The notes beneath the pieces are model-generated. The model worked only from the letters and a program-made list of their open reading frames with translations. It had not been told where the DNA came from and made no database searches. Shown here one piece after another: positions 9,295 through 17,604 of a stretch of 64,000 nucleotides of DNA. The stretch comes from Leadbetterella lacunae (lineage in GTDB: Bacteria > Bacteroidota > Bacteroidia > Cytophagales > Spirosomataceae): assembly GCF_042649125.1 (NCBI RefSeq), contig NZ_JBHRYQ010000001.1, positions 4,278,001 through 4,342,000 on the forward strand, in the 5' to 3' direction. Within the stretch, counting starts at the first letter, position 1. Each line of letters opens with the position of its first letter. The position numbers and the translations under genes were made by a program.

Positions 9295-10041
9295 TTAAAA
9301 AGTCTTCACCATAGATTTGGTGTATGTATAGCCAATTTTAAAAATCGCTTCCATTTTATTTATATCAAAAAGGCCAAATTTATGTAGATCTTCGGGTTCA
9401 ATGTACATAAAACAGTCTTTTGCAGAGCGACTTACCATTTCTCTAAAACTAAGGTGAAGCGAGCGGTCCATGAGCTCAAATACGCCCGTGTCAAGTTTAA
9501 ATAGTTTGAGCGGATTTACATAAATACTCACTACGTTTTGTTTTTGATCTGCAAAAGGCTCCACCGGCAAATTGTTTGAAAGGCCGCCGTCTACATACGG
9601 CACATCGTCAATAAAAGTAGGCGGAAACAGCACCGGGATAGAACTTGCGGCCATTACGGCATCTACGACATTACCTTGTGTAAAAATCTTTTGCCGGCCA
9701 TCTACAAAGCTGGTGGCGGTAACATGAAGCGGTATCGGTAGCTTATCAAATTCGGTATAACGCAGGTTTTTCTCTAAAAACTCTCGGATGTCTTTGTGTG
9801 AAATAAGGCCGAGTTTAAAAGAATTCCATGAGAGCAAATGCAGGCTAAATCTCGAAACGAGCATTTCAATGATTTCGTCTGGGGTAAAACCATTCGCCAA
9901 AAACGCACCCGCTATGGCTCCAGCACTAGTTCCGGCTATTTCAGAAGGGACTATATTGTGCTCAGCCAAAGCCTTAACCGCTCCCAAATGTGCACAACCC
10001 CTAACGCCTCCTCCTGACAAAACAAACGGCTTCTTTTTCAT
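9295..10041 (-). CDS. Patatin-like phospholipase
   Basis: A 248-residue patatin-domain hydrolase starting at the ATG at 10039-10041; a TTG one codon earlier is less likely. The oxyanion motif G-G-G-V-R-G is at about 10-15, the nucleophile motif G-T-S-A-G has Ser about 39, and the catalytic Asp lies in V-D-G-G near 150. These give the Ser-Asp dyad of bacterial patatins, which hydrolyse acyl lipids. No signal peptide is present. Single-gene unit on the minus strand. Confidence 0.93.
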   Translation of the reverse strand: MKKKPFVLSGGGVRGCAHLGAVKALAEHNIVPSEIAGTSAGAIAGAFLANGFTPDEIIEMLVSRFSLHLLSWNSFKLGLISHKDIREFLEKNLRYTEFDKLPIPLHVTATSFVDGRQKIFTQGNVVDAVMAASSIPVLFPPTFIDDVPYVDGGLSNNLPVEPFADQKQNVVSIYVNPLKLFKLDTGVFELMDRSLHLSFREMVSRSAKDCFMYIEPEDLHKFGLFDINKMEAIFKIGYTYTKSMVKTF

Positions 10042-10153
10042 CAAATTTAATAATTCAAAAACGACAATAATCTGTAAATTCTTTGCTCAAATATACAAGG
10101 TAATTAGCGGATGTGTAAAGATTTGTTTGAAGTGTTTATACAAATATTTTGAC

Positions 10154-10176
10154 AAAAAAATAGCCCCGAAGGGCCA
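10154..10176 (-). terminator. Terminator after the oxidase operon
   Basis: On the minus strand TGGCCC-TTCG-GGGCTA forms a tight tetraloop hairpin followed by TTTTTTT. It is 19 bases past the stop of the beta-barrel protein gene and ends the leftward run that starts near 14.4 kb. Confidence 0.8.
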
Positions 10177-10194
10177 TTTAAAAGTCTGTGGGCC

Positions 10195-11109
10195 TTAACT
10201 CATTTTTCGTAATGTATTTACGGTAACGTGCGGCCAAACCACCATTTGTTTGGCACCGGTAGGAGGGAATACCAAATTGATAGTCTGTGTGTATTGTAGC
10301 TGGAATATGTTAGCTTGCCCTGCCACAGGATTTGGAAGTTCTTCTATCCAAAAAGTGGCCTCCATGTCTGTGGTTTTAATGTTTTTTTGAATAAACGGAA
10401 TGTTTAGCACCCCTCCATCTGTATTTTTTGTAGAAAAATCAAGTGTGGTCATTGCTGATAGTTTTTGGTCGCCGAGTGTTTTTTGTAAGAAAAGGTTAGG
10501 GTTAGTTTGTGGAAAATTCGCAAACTGAAGTGTGTTAAATTGCCCCTCGCCATACCCAAACGGTAAACTTCCCGTAACCGCCGAAGGCTCAGTGCTTGCT
10601 TCACCAAAAAAATCGTTAGTTGCTGGTATGGTATTGTTAGAAGTGCCAGGAGCTAAAACAGAGTTGCCATGCGGAATAGTAGAAAGCCTGACAACGTCAA
10701 ACCCCGAATTAAAATTAGCGACGTTTAAGAAAATGCCGCGTTCGGCGTGTATCATGGCTCCACTCGGAAAACCTCGTTGTTTGCAAAAGTCGGTGTCGCA
10801 TTCGCTAAAAATCTCTTGCTCATACAGCAAACCTACTAGATTCTGCGTTTCCTCTTGGCCTTCAATAAATGGCCCGCGGTTACTGGCCGCCACTACAGGC
10901 GTAAAAGTCAGTTTTTCGGTATACGGAATTACTTCATACACAAATTCCTGCTCTTTAGTGCCGGGTACAGATATTACGTTCCAGCCCATTCCCGAACTGC
11001 TGCTCCAGGCTCCTTGGAGGTTTTTTAATGCTCCGAGGTCTGCGGTACTCGCCTCTATTTCTGTTAAGATTCTAATTCCTACTCCAAATGGTAAATTGTC
11101 GTTATTCAT
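10195..11109 (-). CDS. Putative beta-barrel (FABP/nitrobindin-like) protein
   Basis: A 304-residue protein with no signal peptide, last gene of a leftward oxidase operon (21 bases after the flavin amine oxidase gene). Its first half resembles the fatty-acid-binding / heme-binding barrel group: L-Q-G-A-W-S-S-S-S-G-M-G-W near residue 28-40, a barrel-strand pattern, I-H-A-E-R-G-I-F-L-N-V, then S-T-I-P-H-G-N-S. Those motifs recall nitrobindin/THAP4-like barrels, but the protein is longer than typical members and the heme ligand is not certain. It could bind a hydrophobic substrate or product of the neighbouring oxidases. Function otherwise unknown. Confidence 0.5.
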   Translation of the reverse strand: MNNDNLPFGVGIRILTEIEASTADLGALKNLQGAWSSSSGMGWNVISVPGTKEQEFVYEVIPYTEKLTFTPVVAASNRGPFIEGQEETQNLVGLLYEQEIFSECDTDFCKQRGFPSGAMIHAERGIFLNVANFNSGFDVVRLSTIPHGNSVLAPGTSNNTIPATNDFFGEASTEPSAVTGSLPFGYGEGQFNTLQFANFPQTNPNLFLQKTLGDQKLSAMTTLDFSTKNTDGGVLNIPFIQKNIKTTDMEATFWIEELPNPVAGQANIFQLQYTQTINLVFPPTGAKQMVVWPHVTVNTLRKMS

Positions 11110-11130
11110 GGTTATAAAGTTTAAAAATTT

Positions 11131-13119
11131 TTAGATTTTTGGACAGATAAACGGATAGTTCGTTTCGTCAATAATTGGCTTAATATGAAAGAAGTCATTG
11201 AGCACAGACTCGGCTGTACAATAAGCTCCCTCAACCCAGGCTTGATCATTTGAGTAGGTTTCGCCTACTATAAAAATGTCAGCGTCTTCTTCAAAGAGCA
11301 GTTGAGAGGGTTTTCGGATAGACTGCTGCACATCACCGATATCAAAATGAGCGGCATAGGCATGATAGCCCGCATTAAACGGCGGCAGCGACCAGTCCAT
11401 ATACGAAGTTTCGATAGGTTCGGGCACGGCGGTGTAGTCAGCACTAGGTCCAAAGTGAACCTGAGCCAGTTGTTTTCTGAGCATTTTTACCATGTCGGCA
11501 GGTGCTTTTCTTGGTCCTTCTAGCGGTTGAGTGTCGTCAGAAGTAGGAATTTCCTTGTTTCTGTCCGGACCAATTTCTAATTCTTTCCAAAAACTCGTAA
11601 ACATCTCGTCGTCATAAGAAGCCAATAGGCCATAGACGGCTTTTTCGCTGTCTGCTGTCGCATTATTTCCAAAATACACCACTTGCCTGATCGGCATGTC
11701 GGTTACACTTGGGCCTATCGTATTTCTTTTTGCTTTCGTTAGAACTTCGTCTTCTTGTGCGTAAGTCAGCTTTGTTTTTAGGGTGTTTTCTATGGTCGCC
11801 AAAAAGTCTTTGGCATTGTCATAAGGCGTCTCTAAAAGGTTCTCGTTGTTTAATATTTCCTCTTTTTGGTTTTCAGAAAAATGAGTTAAAGAATCCGCTA
11901 CTTTCTCTGTGATTTCGTAGCTCAAAAGCTGAGCAGGGTAGGGCGTAGCCGGGTTAACCCACCATTCGGTATCGAAAAACATTCCGACTTTGTACGAGGG
12001 CTGCATAATAGCCGATTCTAAGTAAAGTTGTACTTTTTGATCGTTTAATACATCAAGACCTTCTTCATCAGAAAAGCGGGTGGCCTGAGCTACCAAATCT
12101 ATGGCAGCACGTGGCATGGCTAACCAAGCGGCATCACAGGTTTTGGAGGCACTTTTCTTATTTGGATTTTGGCGGGTCGCCAGTGTGAAGTGTATTTTGT
12201 CACCTTTTTTTAATATTGAATGTAGGCGTGTATTTGGTTGATAGTCAAGCAATACGCCTTTTTCGTGAGCGAGTTTTTCTATGGCATCAAATAGTGCATT
12301 AAACATACTCGAAAAGCCCGTAGTCAGTGTTTTGTATTCGTTTCCAGGCGTAAATTCATTGTTTGCCTGAAAAGCCACCGCCGAGTTCCAGTTGATAACG
12401 TTAGAAGAATATCCGTTGCCGTCTGCAGTATAGTTATAACCTTCAGCACCCAGTTGGTCAAACATAAGGTTCCAGTATCCGATGTCTTTTAGCAAGTCGC
12501 CTTTTTTATACACAGACGAATCAGGCAGGTCAACTTCTATTTTTCCTTTTTGGTAAAATTCACACCACTCGGCTCGGGTTTGAGGGCCGGTGGTAGCAGT
12601 CACAGCTAGGTTTTCTACAGTAGCAAAACCCGTGTCGGGAGAGTCGGTGGCTCCGTAATTATTGACATTGTATGGAGCTGGATTATCAGAGGTTATCTGA
12701 TTGAGATACATGTTTTTTGCTCGTAAATAATACAAAGGATTGGTAGATTCATTAAACGGTACCGAGTTTATGTCGAGTCCAAGCTCTTTTATTACGGTAG
12801 TTACCAGTCTATGGCCCGGGCTTTCTGCGTCATTATTGCCGTCCCAATAAGCATACCGCATGCCGCCCAACTCCAAATACGAATTGTCTTTGTTGTTTTC
12901 AAAATGCCAAGTACACACCCTAGCACCCGGTGCCCGCGTGCCCGCGTGTTTGTCTGAGAAATTATATTTACCCCAGTCATAAAGCTCCAATCGGTCGCCT
13001 TTGGTGAGTTTTTTTTTAAGGCCTTCGGCTTTATGTTTTTCAGATAAATCGCCGCTCAAAAGTCTCCAAGCAGTGTATAGGCCAGAGGCACCTGCCCCAA
13101 AGATGGAATAAGTTTTCAT
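11131..13119 (-). CDS. Flavin monoamine / L-amino-acid oxidase family protein
   Basis: A 662-residue FAD enzyme. The dinucleotide-binding motif G-A-G-A-S-G-L is at about residues 8-14, followed by Y-T-A-W-R-L-L. The family segment L-E-L-G-G-M-R-Y is near 90-97, and the C-terminal FAD motif I-V-G-E-T-Y-S-N-D-Q-A-W-V-E-G-A is near 620-636. This is the layout of the amine oxidase / tryptophan 2-monooxygenase group, which oxidises amines or amino acids with O2, giving H2O2. Substrate cannot be told. No signal peptide. It lies between the sarcosine-oxidase-like gene and the barrel protein gene, with gaps of 78 and 21 bases. Confidence 0.82.
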   Translation of the reverse strand: MKTYSIFGAGASGLYTAWRLLSGDLSEKHKAEGLKKKLTKGDRLELYDWGKYNFSDKHAGTRAPGARVCTWHFENNKDNSYLELGGMRYAYWDGNNDAESPGHRLVTTVIKELGLDINSVPFNESTNPLYYLRAKNMYLNQITSDNPAPYNVNNYGATDSPDTGFATVENLAVTATTGPQTRAEWCEFYQKGKIEVDLPDSSVYKKGDLLKDIGYWNLMFDQLGAEGYNYTADGNGYSSNVINWNSAVAFQANNEFTPGNEYKTLTTGFSSMFNALFDAIEKLAHEKGVLLDYQPNTRLHSILKKGDKIHFTLATRQNPNKKSASKTCDAAWLAMPRAAIDLVAQATRFSDEEGLDVLNDQKVQLYLESAIMQPSYKVGMFFDTEWWVNPATPYPAQLLSYEITEKVADSLTHFSENQKEEILNNENLLETPYDNAKDFLATIENTLKTKLTYAQEDEVLTKAKRNTIGPSVTDMPIRQVVYFGNNATADSEKAVYGLLASYDDEMFTSFWKELEIGPDRNKEIPTSDDTQPLEGPRKAPADMVKMLRKQLAQVHFGPSADYTAVPEPIETSYMDWSLPPFNAGYHAYAAHFDIGDVQQSIRKPSQLLFEEDADIFIVGETYSNDQAWVEGAYCTAESVLNDFFHIKPIIDETNYPFICPKI

Positions 13120-13197
13120 GTTTTTATAAAGGTCAAATAGTGAAATAATATAAATTTCAAAAACAGGCAGTGTGGGCTAATTTATAGCAGCAAAAGC

Positions 13198-14382
13198 TTA
13201 AATAGCTCGGAAATATTTAGAGCCAAGTTGAAAATGCGAAATGTCGTATTTGGTTTTGCCATCAATACTTAAGTCGCTCAAGATTTTACCCATAAACGGT
13301 ACAAATTTACCCGCCCAGCCGGTAGCATAAAGCACGATATTTTCGTGATTCGGGATATAACTTGGAGCAAAATCTATGATAAGTTCTTTGGTAGGGACAT
13401 CGCTAAGTGCCACTAAACACGTGGAGGTAAAATGTGGCGTCGGGTCAAGGCCTGTCATGTGTTTTTTTACCCATTCGGCTGTGTATGCCAACTCTTTTGG
13501 GTTGGGCACCAAGGTCCGTTGGTTTGGATTCGTGAGTGGTTCCATCACAAAGTCGGGTGCTACACGAATGTATTCTGGATGGTTCCAATCTACACTCGGG
13601 AAGCCATAAAACTGATTGCCGCTTTCACCTACAGGATTTTGAAAAACAAACCAAGTAGGGTACTGCACCTCAGGGCTTTTCTTTTTAAAAAACGCCGAAG
13701 ACATGTTCCAATACGTGGCACGAATGGTGAACCCGAGCATCTGAATAATGTTATCTACATACGGCCCAGGTACTATCACCAGCTTTTCAGACAAAAAAGT
13801 ACCTTCTGGTGTAGTTATTTCAAAGCTGTTGCTGTGTTGTTTTATTCCTATTACCGGACATTCCTCTCTTAGGTCTACATACTCGCTTTGTTTGTTAATT
13901 TCATAGAGCGATTCTTGAGTGGCTTTGAGGTCTATACTGGCTCCGTCTGCCTGAAAAAGCCCCGTATATTCTTTCGGAAGATCCTTAAAATGGTATTCTT
14001 TTTCGATGTCTGAAGCTGTAAGTGTGGTATAAGGTACGTTTAGTTCTTTGAGGGCCTTTTCGGCTTGGCCAATGTTACCTTCAGTAGAGTGTACACTTGG
14101 GTCACCAAACCAAAGTGTGCCCACAGTGTCTAGCAGTTTCCGTTTGGTTTGACTTTGGAGTTCAGCCCAATATGGCTCAGACTCCAGTACCATTTGTACC
14201 ATGTAGCTTTCGGGATATGGAATGCGGAATTGGCGAGAAACGCCTGCCGAGCTACCGAGTTGATTGATGAACCGAAACTGCTCTAAAACAAGCGTTTTGA
14301 TTTTCCGTTTGCCGAGGTGATAACCGGTAGAGAGCCCCATGGACCCTCCCCCGATTACGATTACATCGTAAATTTTATTCAT
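13198..14382 (-). CDS. Sarcosine oxidase / N-methyltryptophan oxidase family flavoenzyme
   Basis: A 394-residue FAD oxidoreductase starting at the ATG at 14380-14382 (M-N-K-I-Y-D); a longer frame adds an unlikely 20-residue tail. G-G-G-S-M-G-L lies at the N-terminus, then S-S-A-G-V-S-R-Q-F-R. Near the C-terminus H-F-T-S-T-C-L-V-A-L puts a Cys where monomeric sarcosine oxidase attaches FAD covalently, followed by G-W-A-G-K-F-V-P-F-M-G. Family members oxidise N-methyl or secondary amino acids, releasing H2O2. It is the first gene of the leftward oxidase operon, just after a dyad-rich control region. Confidence 0.88.
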   Translation of the reverse strand: MNKIYDVIVIGGGSMGLSTGYHLGKRKIKTLVLEQFRFINQLGSSAGVSRQFRIPYPESYMVQMVLESEPYWAELQSQTKRKLLDTVGTLWFGDPSVHSTEGNIGQAEKALKELNVPYTTLTASDIEKEYHFKDLPKEYTGLFQADGASIDLKATQESLYEINKQSEYVDLREECPVIGIKQHSNSFEITTPEGTFLSEKLVIVPGPYVDNIIQMLGFTIRATYWNMSSAFFKKKSPEVQYPTWFVFQNPVGESGNQFYGFPSVDWNHPEYIRVAPDFVMEPLTNPNQRTLVPNPKELAYTAEWVKKHMTGLDPTPHFTSTCLVALSDVPTKELIIDFAPSYIPNHENIVLYATGWAGKFVPFMGKILSDLSIDGKTKYDISHFQLGSKYFRAI

Positions 14383-14480
14383 GGCTATAAAGTTTAATGT
14401 GTTAAGGTTGGCACTTAAGTGCTTGTAGTTTTCATTAAACAAATCTAGTCATACTGCAACTGTCTGGTAAGCCAATATAT

Positions 14481-14530
14481 ACCTGTTTTTAAAATCAGGT
14501 ATTTTTACCCGTTAGTAGGTATTTTTTGGT
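14481..14530. promoter_or_regulatory. Dyad control element upstream of the oxidase operon
   Basis: Between the kinase-like gene and the oxidase operon. CCTG (14482-14485) and CAGG (14496-14499) form a dyad with a 10-base spacer. GGTATTTTTACC follows at once. A second AGGTATTTTTT begins 20 bases after the first, about two helical turns. CAGGTATTTTTACCC recurs exactly at about 19067-19081 upstream of the hydroxylase-sulfotransferase genes. Likely a transcription-factor site; the factor is unknown. Confidence 0.5.
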
Positions 14531-14568
14531 GTATTTGATTAATTTTAAGTGTTTTCAAACTTTATGTG

Positions 14569-15501
14569 TTACACTAATTTTTTGCAGATTTCTGAAACTA
14601 TTTGACCTGCAAAAGTTCCAAATGTTTCTTTGTTAATAGGCCTTTTGGCCATATAGGCTGGGATTGTGTTCGCAATTTCAGAAATCAATCTAAATTGGGT
14701 TTCTTCCATTTGCATACCTTTTACTAAATATTTGCGATAAGTGTTATTAATCAATTGTTGGGTTACTTCTATTTTTGAAAGTGTATTTATTTCTATATCT
14801 TCTTCTCCGATTTCTATAAAAACTATGCCCAATACTTCATGTTCTTTTTGCGAAAAGTCATTATGAAAAGAGAAGCCGTATTTGTTAAATTCTACATCTT
14901 GAAGGAGCCGTTGCTTTTGATTGTGGTCAAATAGGTTTTGGTTTTCAAAACTTTTTTGCCAAAGTCTTATCATTGGGTATGATGCTGTGGCAAATACTTT
15001 GTTGTCTTTTTTGTGTAAAATAGCCGTGTCATCAGTAAAAACGGGATAACCTTTTTCTTGGAGATTAATAGCTGTGGTAGATTTTCCTGTACCTGATTTT
15101 GCCGCTATCAGAAGAACCTTATTTTTGTTCAAAAATACGCCAGAAACATGAAATGGGATAACTCCTCGCTGATAAAGTGCTGCGGCTAATCCATTTGAAT
15201 AGAAATATAAAAGCACATCATCCAATCGTGAGTTAAAGGTTTCCAAAATTACCAATGACCCATTACTTACATAAATTTTTATCTTTTCTGGCACTTGAAA
15301 TAAAAATTCTGTCTTGCTAAAGCATATGTTTTTATTTAAAGAAGGTGCTTCATTTTTAATATTTTCAGGTACTTTCCCTATTTTGATGTAAATAGCATTT
15401 TGGTCTGAGTCTGTTGTTTTTTTAGAAAGTGCAGGTAGTAGTATTTCTGATTGTATAAGAATTCCAAAAGCTGAGTATTCATATATTTTAGTTTGAGCCA
15501 T
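14569..15501 (-). CDS. HPr-kinase-like P-loop protein of RiPP-type locus
   Basis: A 310-residue protein. The start at the ATG at 15499-15501 (M-A-Q-T-K-I-Y-E-Y-S-A-F-G) is chosen because it matches the usual family start; the frame extends 30 codons further upstream. The C-terminal half is HprK-like: Walker A S-G-T-G-K-S-T at about 136-142 and an acidic Y-P-V-F-T-D-D-T-A motif at about 153-161. In paeninodin-type lasso clusters such kinases phosphorylate the C-terminal Ser of the precursor; the candidate precursor here ends in Ser. No PTS-type context is present, so an HPr role is unlikely. It lies 153 bases after the asparagine-synthetase-like gene. Confidence 0.78.
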   Translation of the reverse strand: MAQTKIYEYSAFGILIQSEILLPALSKKTTDSDQNAIYIKIGKVPENIKNEAPSLNKNICFSKTEFLFQVPEKIKIYVSNGSLVILETFNSRLDDVLLYFYSNGLAAALYQRGVIPFHVSGVFLNKNKVLLIAAKSGTGKSTTAINLQEKGYPVFTDDTAILHKKDNKVFATASYPMIRLWQKSFENQNLFDHNQKQRLLQDVEFNKYGFSFHNDFSQKEHEVLGIVFIEIGEEDIEINTLSKIEVTQQLINNTYRKYLVKGMQMEETQFRLISEIANTIPAYMAKRPINKETFGTFAGQIVSEICKKLV

Positions 15502-15654
15502 TGAGTTTCGTGTATTTATTTGATTTAACATGAAGTTAGGTGCTACAATTTTTTGGGTTTGTATGTTATTAATAGCCCTTAAAGGTCTCATTGGAAGGAA
15601 AACCGAATAAAACGCAAAACTCAGAGCAGGTTATTTTCGAATAAGTTTTCATAA

Positions 15655-17325
15655 TCATTCGTATTTTAATATAAAAAAACCAGCCATTATAGATTTTAGT
15701 AAGCTATTAACTTCGCCAACATTCGCTTTTTTAGGGTCAGATATTTTTAATAGATTCCAATAATTTTGAAGTTTTTTGACGTCAAACAAATAGTTAAAAG
15801 TATGGTTTTTGGTAATTTTCATTAAAGCATCATCTACCTCATGAGGTTTGTTTAAAAGCCTAGCAGTAATGTCGGAAGACTGAAGCCCAAACTTTAATTC
15901 TGTGCGAATTTTCTCTGGAAGGCGGCCTTTCATCATGGTTCGGGCTATATTTCGGGTGCACCCTTTTGTTCCAAAAAATGCCTCATTGGGCAATGAAAAA
16001 CAATATTCGATTACATCTTCAGACCCAGTTGGGTCGGCCATAGAATATCCAAAATGCTTGGCAAATACCCCTCCAGGGGGCATTCTGCTTACTCTCGCCA
16101 AGTCTATTAATGTTGACATTTTGGCTTTTGAGGAAACTTTACTTCGCGTAGAGTGATCTGATTTGTAAGCTTCATCTAAGTCAAGTTCACAGATGATATT
16201 TTTGTTTAAAAAATGAGGATAATTGTCTAAAATAACCTGCTCTTTTATGTTTAAAAAGCTTTTTAATTGGTGACTTATTGGGCCATAAATTTTGTCTTTT
16301 ATTCTTCTCAGTGGCATGTTAGAATAAAAGGGATGATTCCAAGGAAGTAGTGATCGAATTCCATCAAATGAAATAGTTCCGTTTCCGTTTTCACCACTTA
16401 GCAGCAAATCGTGGCCGTTGATTGCGGCTTGGAGGTGTAAATCATACAACCAAAAAGCATTACTTGCTCCATGGATAATTTCAGCACTGATTTCTAAATA
16501 TTTTTCTAAGCCTTTTATTGGTGAAATCTGCTCAGATTTAAGCCAATTGGCTTTAATGTTACTGTATTTTTGGAGTACTGTTTTAGCATGCTCAGTTTCA
16601 TCACCAAATCGATGTGATTTAGTGCTATATTCATTCCCGAATAACGGAATGTGTGTGTATGTCTCTAAGTTTTTATTTGCTTTTTGGAGCAGATTTGCTG
16701 CTACACAAACTACCGAACTAGAGTCTAATCCACCACTTAACATAGAGGCGGGTTTTACTGATTTGTCGAGTGCTTTTTTTACCGAGTTTTCGAAAATTAG
16801 ATATAGTTCCTCTGCATATTCATTGGTGTTTGAATACTTCTTTGTAATCGTATTTTCTGGAAACCAATATCTTTTGATTTCTAACTTTTTTTCTTGTATT
16901 ATTAATTCATAGCCAGCTGGTAAGCTATGTATTTCGTTGAAGTGCGTTTGTGTTACTTCATCGGTTTTGTAGAAAATCATTAAAGCTGCTATTCTTTTTA
17001 AGTTCAGCGTAGTTTTTTTGATTTTTAAAAGTGATTGTATGTCTTCAGAAATATAAAGTGTTTGGTCAGTTATTAAATAAAAAATAGACGTGTAGCCATG
17101 TTTATCTCTTATAAGTTTAACTGTTTTTTTTTCTTTATCCCAAACACAAAACCACCACGTTCCTTTGTAGTTATAGCCTGATTTTAAGCCTTTTGCTTGA
17201 TATTCTCCTTTGACTTTTATATCAAAATTTTCAGTGTTAATATTTTTAGCTAAAACCAGGAGTTTTTCTGAGTTTCTGGATAAAATATTAAGTGATTGAG
17301 AAACAAAATTGACGCATTGTATCAA
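15655..17325 (-). CDS. Asparagine-synthetase-like protein (candidate macrolactam synthetase)
   Basis: A 556-residue protein with a degenerate N-terminal Ntn/glutaminase-like region (about 30-155) and a C-terminal ATP-pyrophosphatase domain. The PP-loop S-G-G-L-D-S-S is at 197-203. A late R-M-P-P-G-G-V and G-R-L-P-E-K-I-R-T-E-L-K-F-G match the AsnB C-terminal pattern. The N-terminal catalytic Cys of glutaminases is absent, as in lasso cyclases and beta-lactam synthetases, so glutamine-dependent Asn synthesis is unlikely. No in-frame ATG exists upstream of about residue 116; the TTG at 17323-17325 is the best start. It lies between the 42-codon peptide gene and the kinase gene. Confidence 0.8.
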   Translation of the reverse strand: MIQCVNFVSQSLNILSRNSEKLLVLAKNINTENFDIKVKGEYQAKGLKSGYNYKGTWWFCVWDKEKKTVKLIRDKHGYTSIFYLITDQTLYISEDIQSLLKIKKTTLNLKRIAALMIFYKTDEVTQTHFNEIHSLPAGYELIIQEKKLEIKRYWFPENTITKKYSNTNEYAEELYLIFENSVKKALDKSVKPASMLSGGLDSSSVVCVAANLLQKANKNLETYTHIPLFGNEYSTKSHRFGDETEHAKTVLQKYSNIKANWLKSEQISPIKGLEKYLEISAEIIHGASNAFWLYDLHLQAAINGHDLLLSGENGNGTISFDGIRSLLPWNHPFYSNMPLRRIKDKIYGPISHQLKSFLNIKEQVILDNYPHFLNKNIICELDLDEAYKSDHSTRSKVSSKAKMSTLIDLARVSRMPPGGVFAKHFGYSMADPTGSEDVIEYCFSLPNEAFFGTKGCTRNIARTMMKGRLPEKIRTELKFGLQSSDITARLLNKPHEVDDALMKITKNHTFNYLFDVKKLQNYWNLLKISDPKKANVGEVNSLLKSIMAGFFILKYE

Positions 17326-17395
17326 GGTTGAAAATATTAAAAATGTATGAGAGCTTTAAAGTTGAGACTTATACTTATAAATGAATGTTAAGTGA

Positions 17396-17430
17396 TTTAG
17401 GGAGCAACGAAATTATTGTTACTCCCTAAA
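17396..17430 (-). terminator. Hairpin between peptide gene and synthetase gene
   Basis: TTTAGGGAG (17396-17404) and CTCCCTAAA (17422-17430) are perfect inverted repeats, extended by CAAC/GTTA-type inner pairs with one mismatch. There is no strong T tract on the minus strand, so it may be an attenuator or 3'-end stabiliser that raises peptide mRNA over the downstream genes, rather than a full terminator. Confidence 0.55.
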
Positions 17431-17443
17431 AAAGATGATAAAT

Positions 17444-17572
17444 TTAGCTTATACCACCTGCTCTTCCATCATTTAACGCATTTGTGCTCCCATCAATATG
17501 CAGCATTTCTATTTTGGGTTCTACCCATGTTTTCTTTGGTGCTATTATCGTTTCTTCTTTTTCTTCCTTCAT
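17444..17572 (-). CDS. Candidate RiPP (lasso-like) precursor peptide, 42 residues
   Basis: ATG at 17570-17572, TAA at 17444-17446. The acidic/basic N-terminus is followed by K-K-T-W16-V-E-P19-K-I21-E-M-L24-H-I26, close to the W/Y-x-x-P-x-I/L leader motif of lasso precursors. The C-terminal half G28-S-T-N-A-L-N-D35-G-R-A-G-G-I-S42 is small, Gly-rich and ends in Ser. If cleavage precedes Gly28, an eight-residue Gly-Asp35 ring would form, a normal lasso size. A Thr at position -2 is then missing; placing Thr30 at -2 gives a core whose only acid is at position 4. It lies 32 bases after the collar-protein stop and before a hairpin and the synthetase gene. Coding is likely; the product is inference. 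Confidence 0.62.
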   Translation of the reverse strand: MKEEKEETIIAPKKTWVEPKIEMLHIDGSTNALNDGRAGGIS

Positions 17573-17604
17573 TTTTCAAATTGTTTAGTTATTTTAATAT
17601 TTGA

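Noticed and set aside
10532..11134. 200-codon frame on the strand opposite the barrel protein
   Set aside because: Antisense of a gene with clear operon context; composition and motifs fit only the minus-strand reading.
14569..15501. True HPr kinase/phosphorylase of a PTS
   Set aside because: No HPr or PTS genes nearby; N-terminal domain and neighbours match the RiPP-associated kinase group instead.
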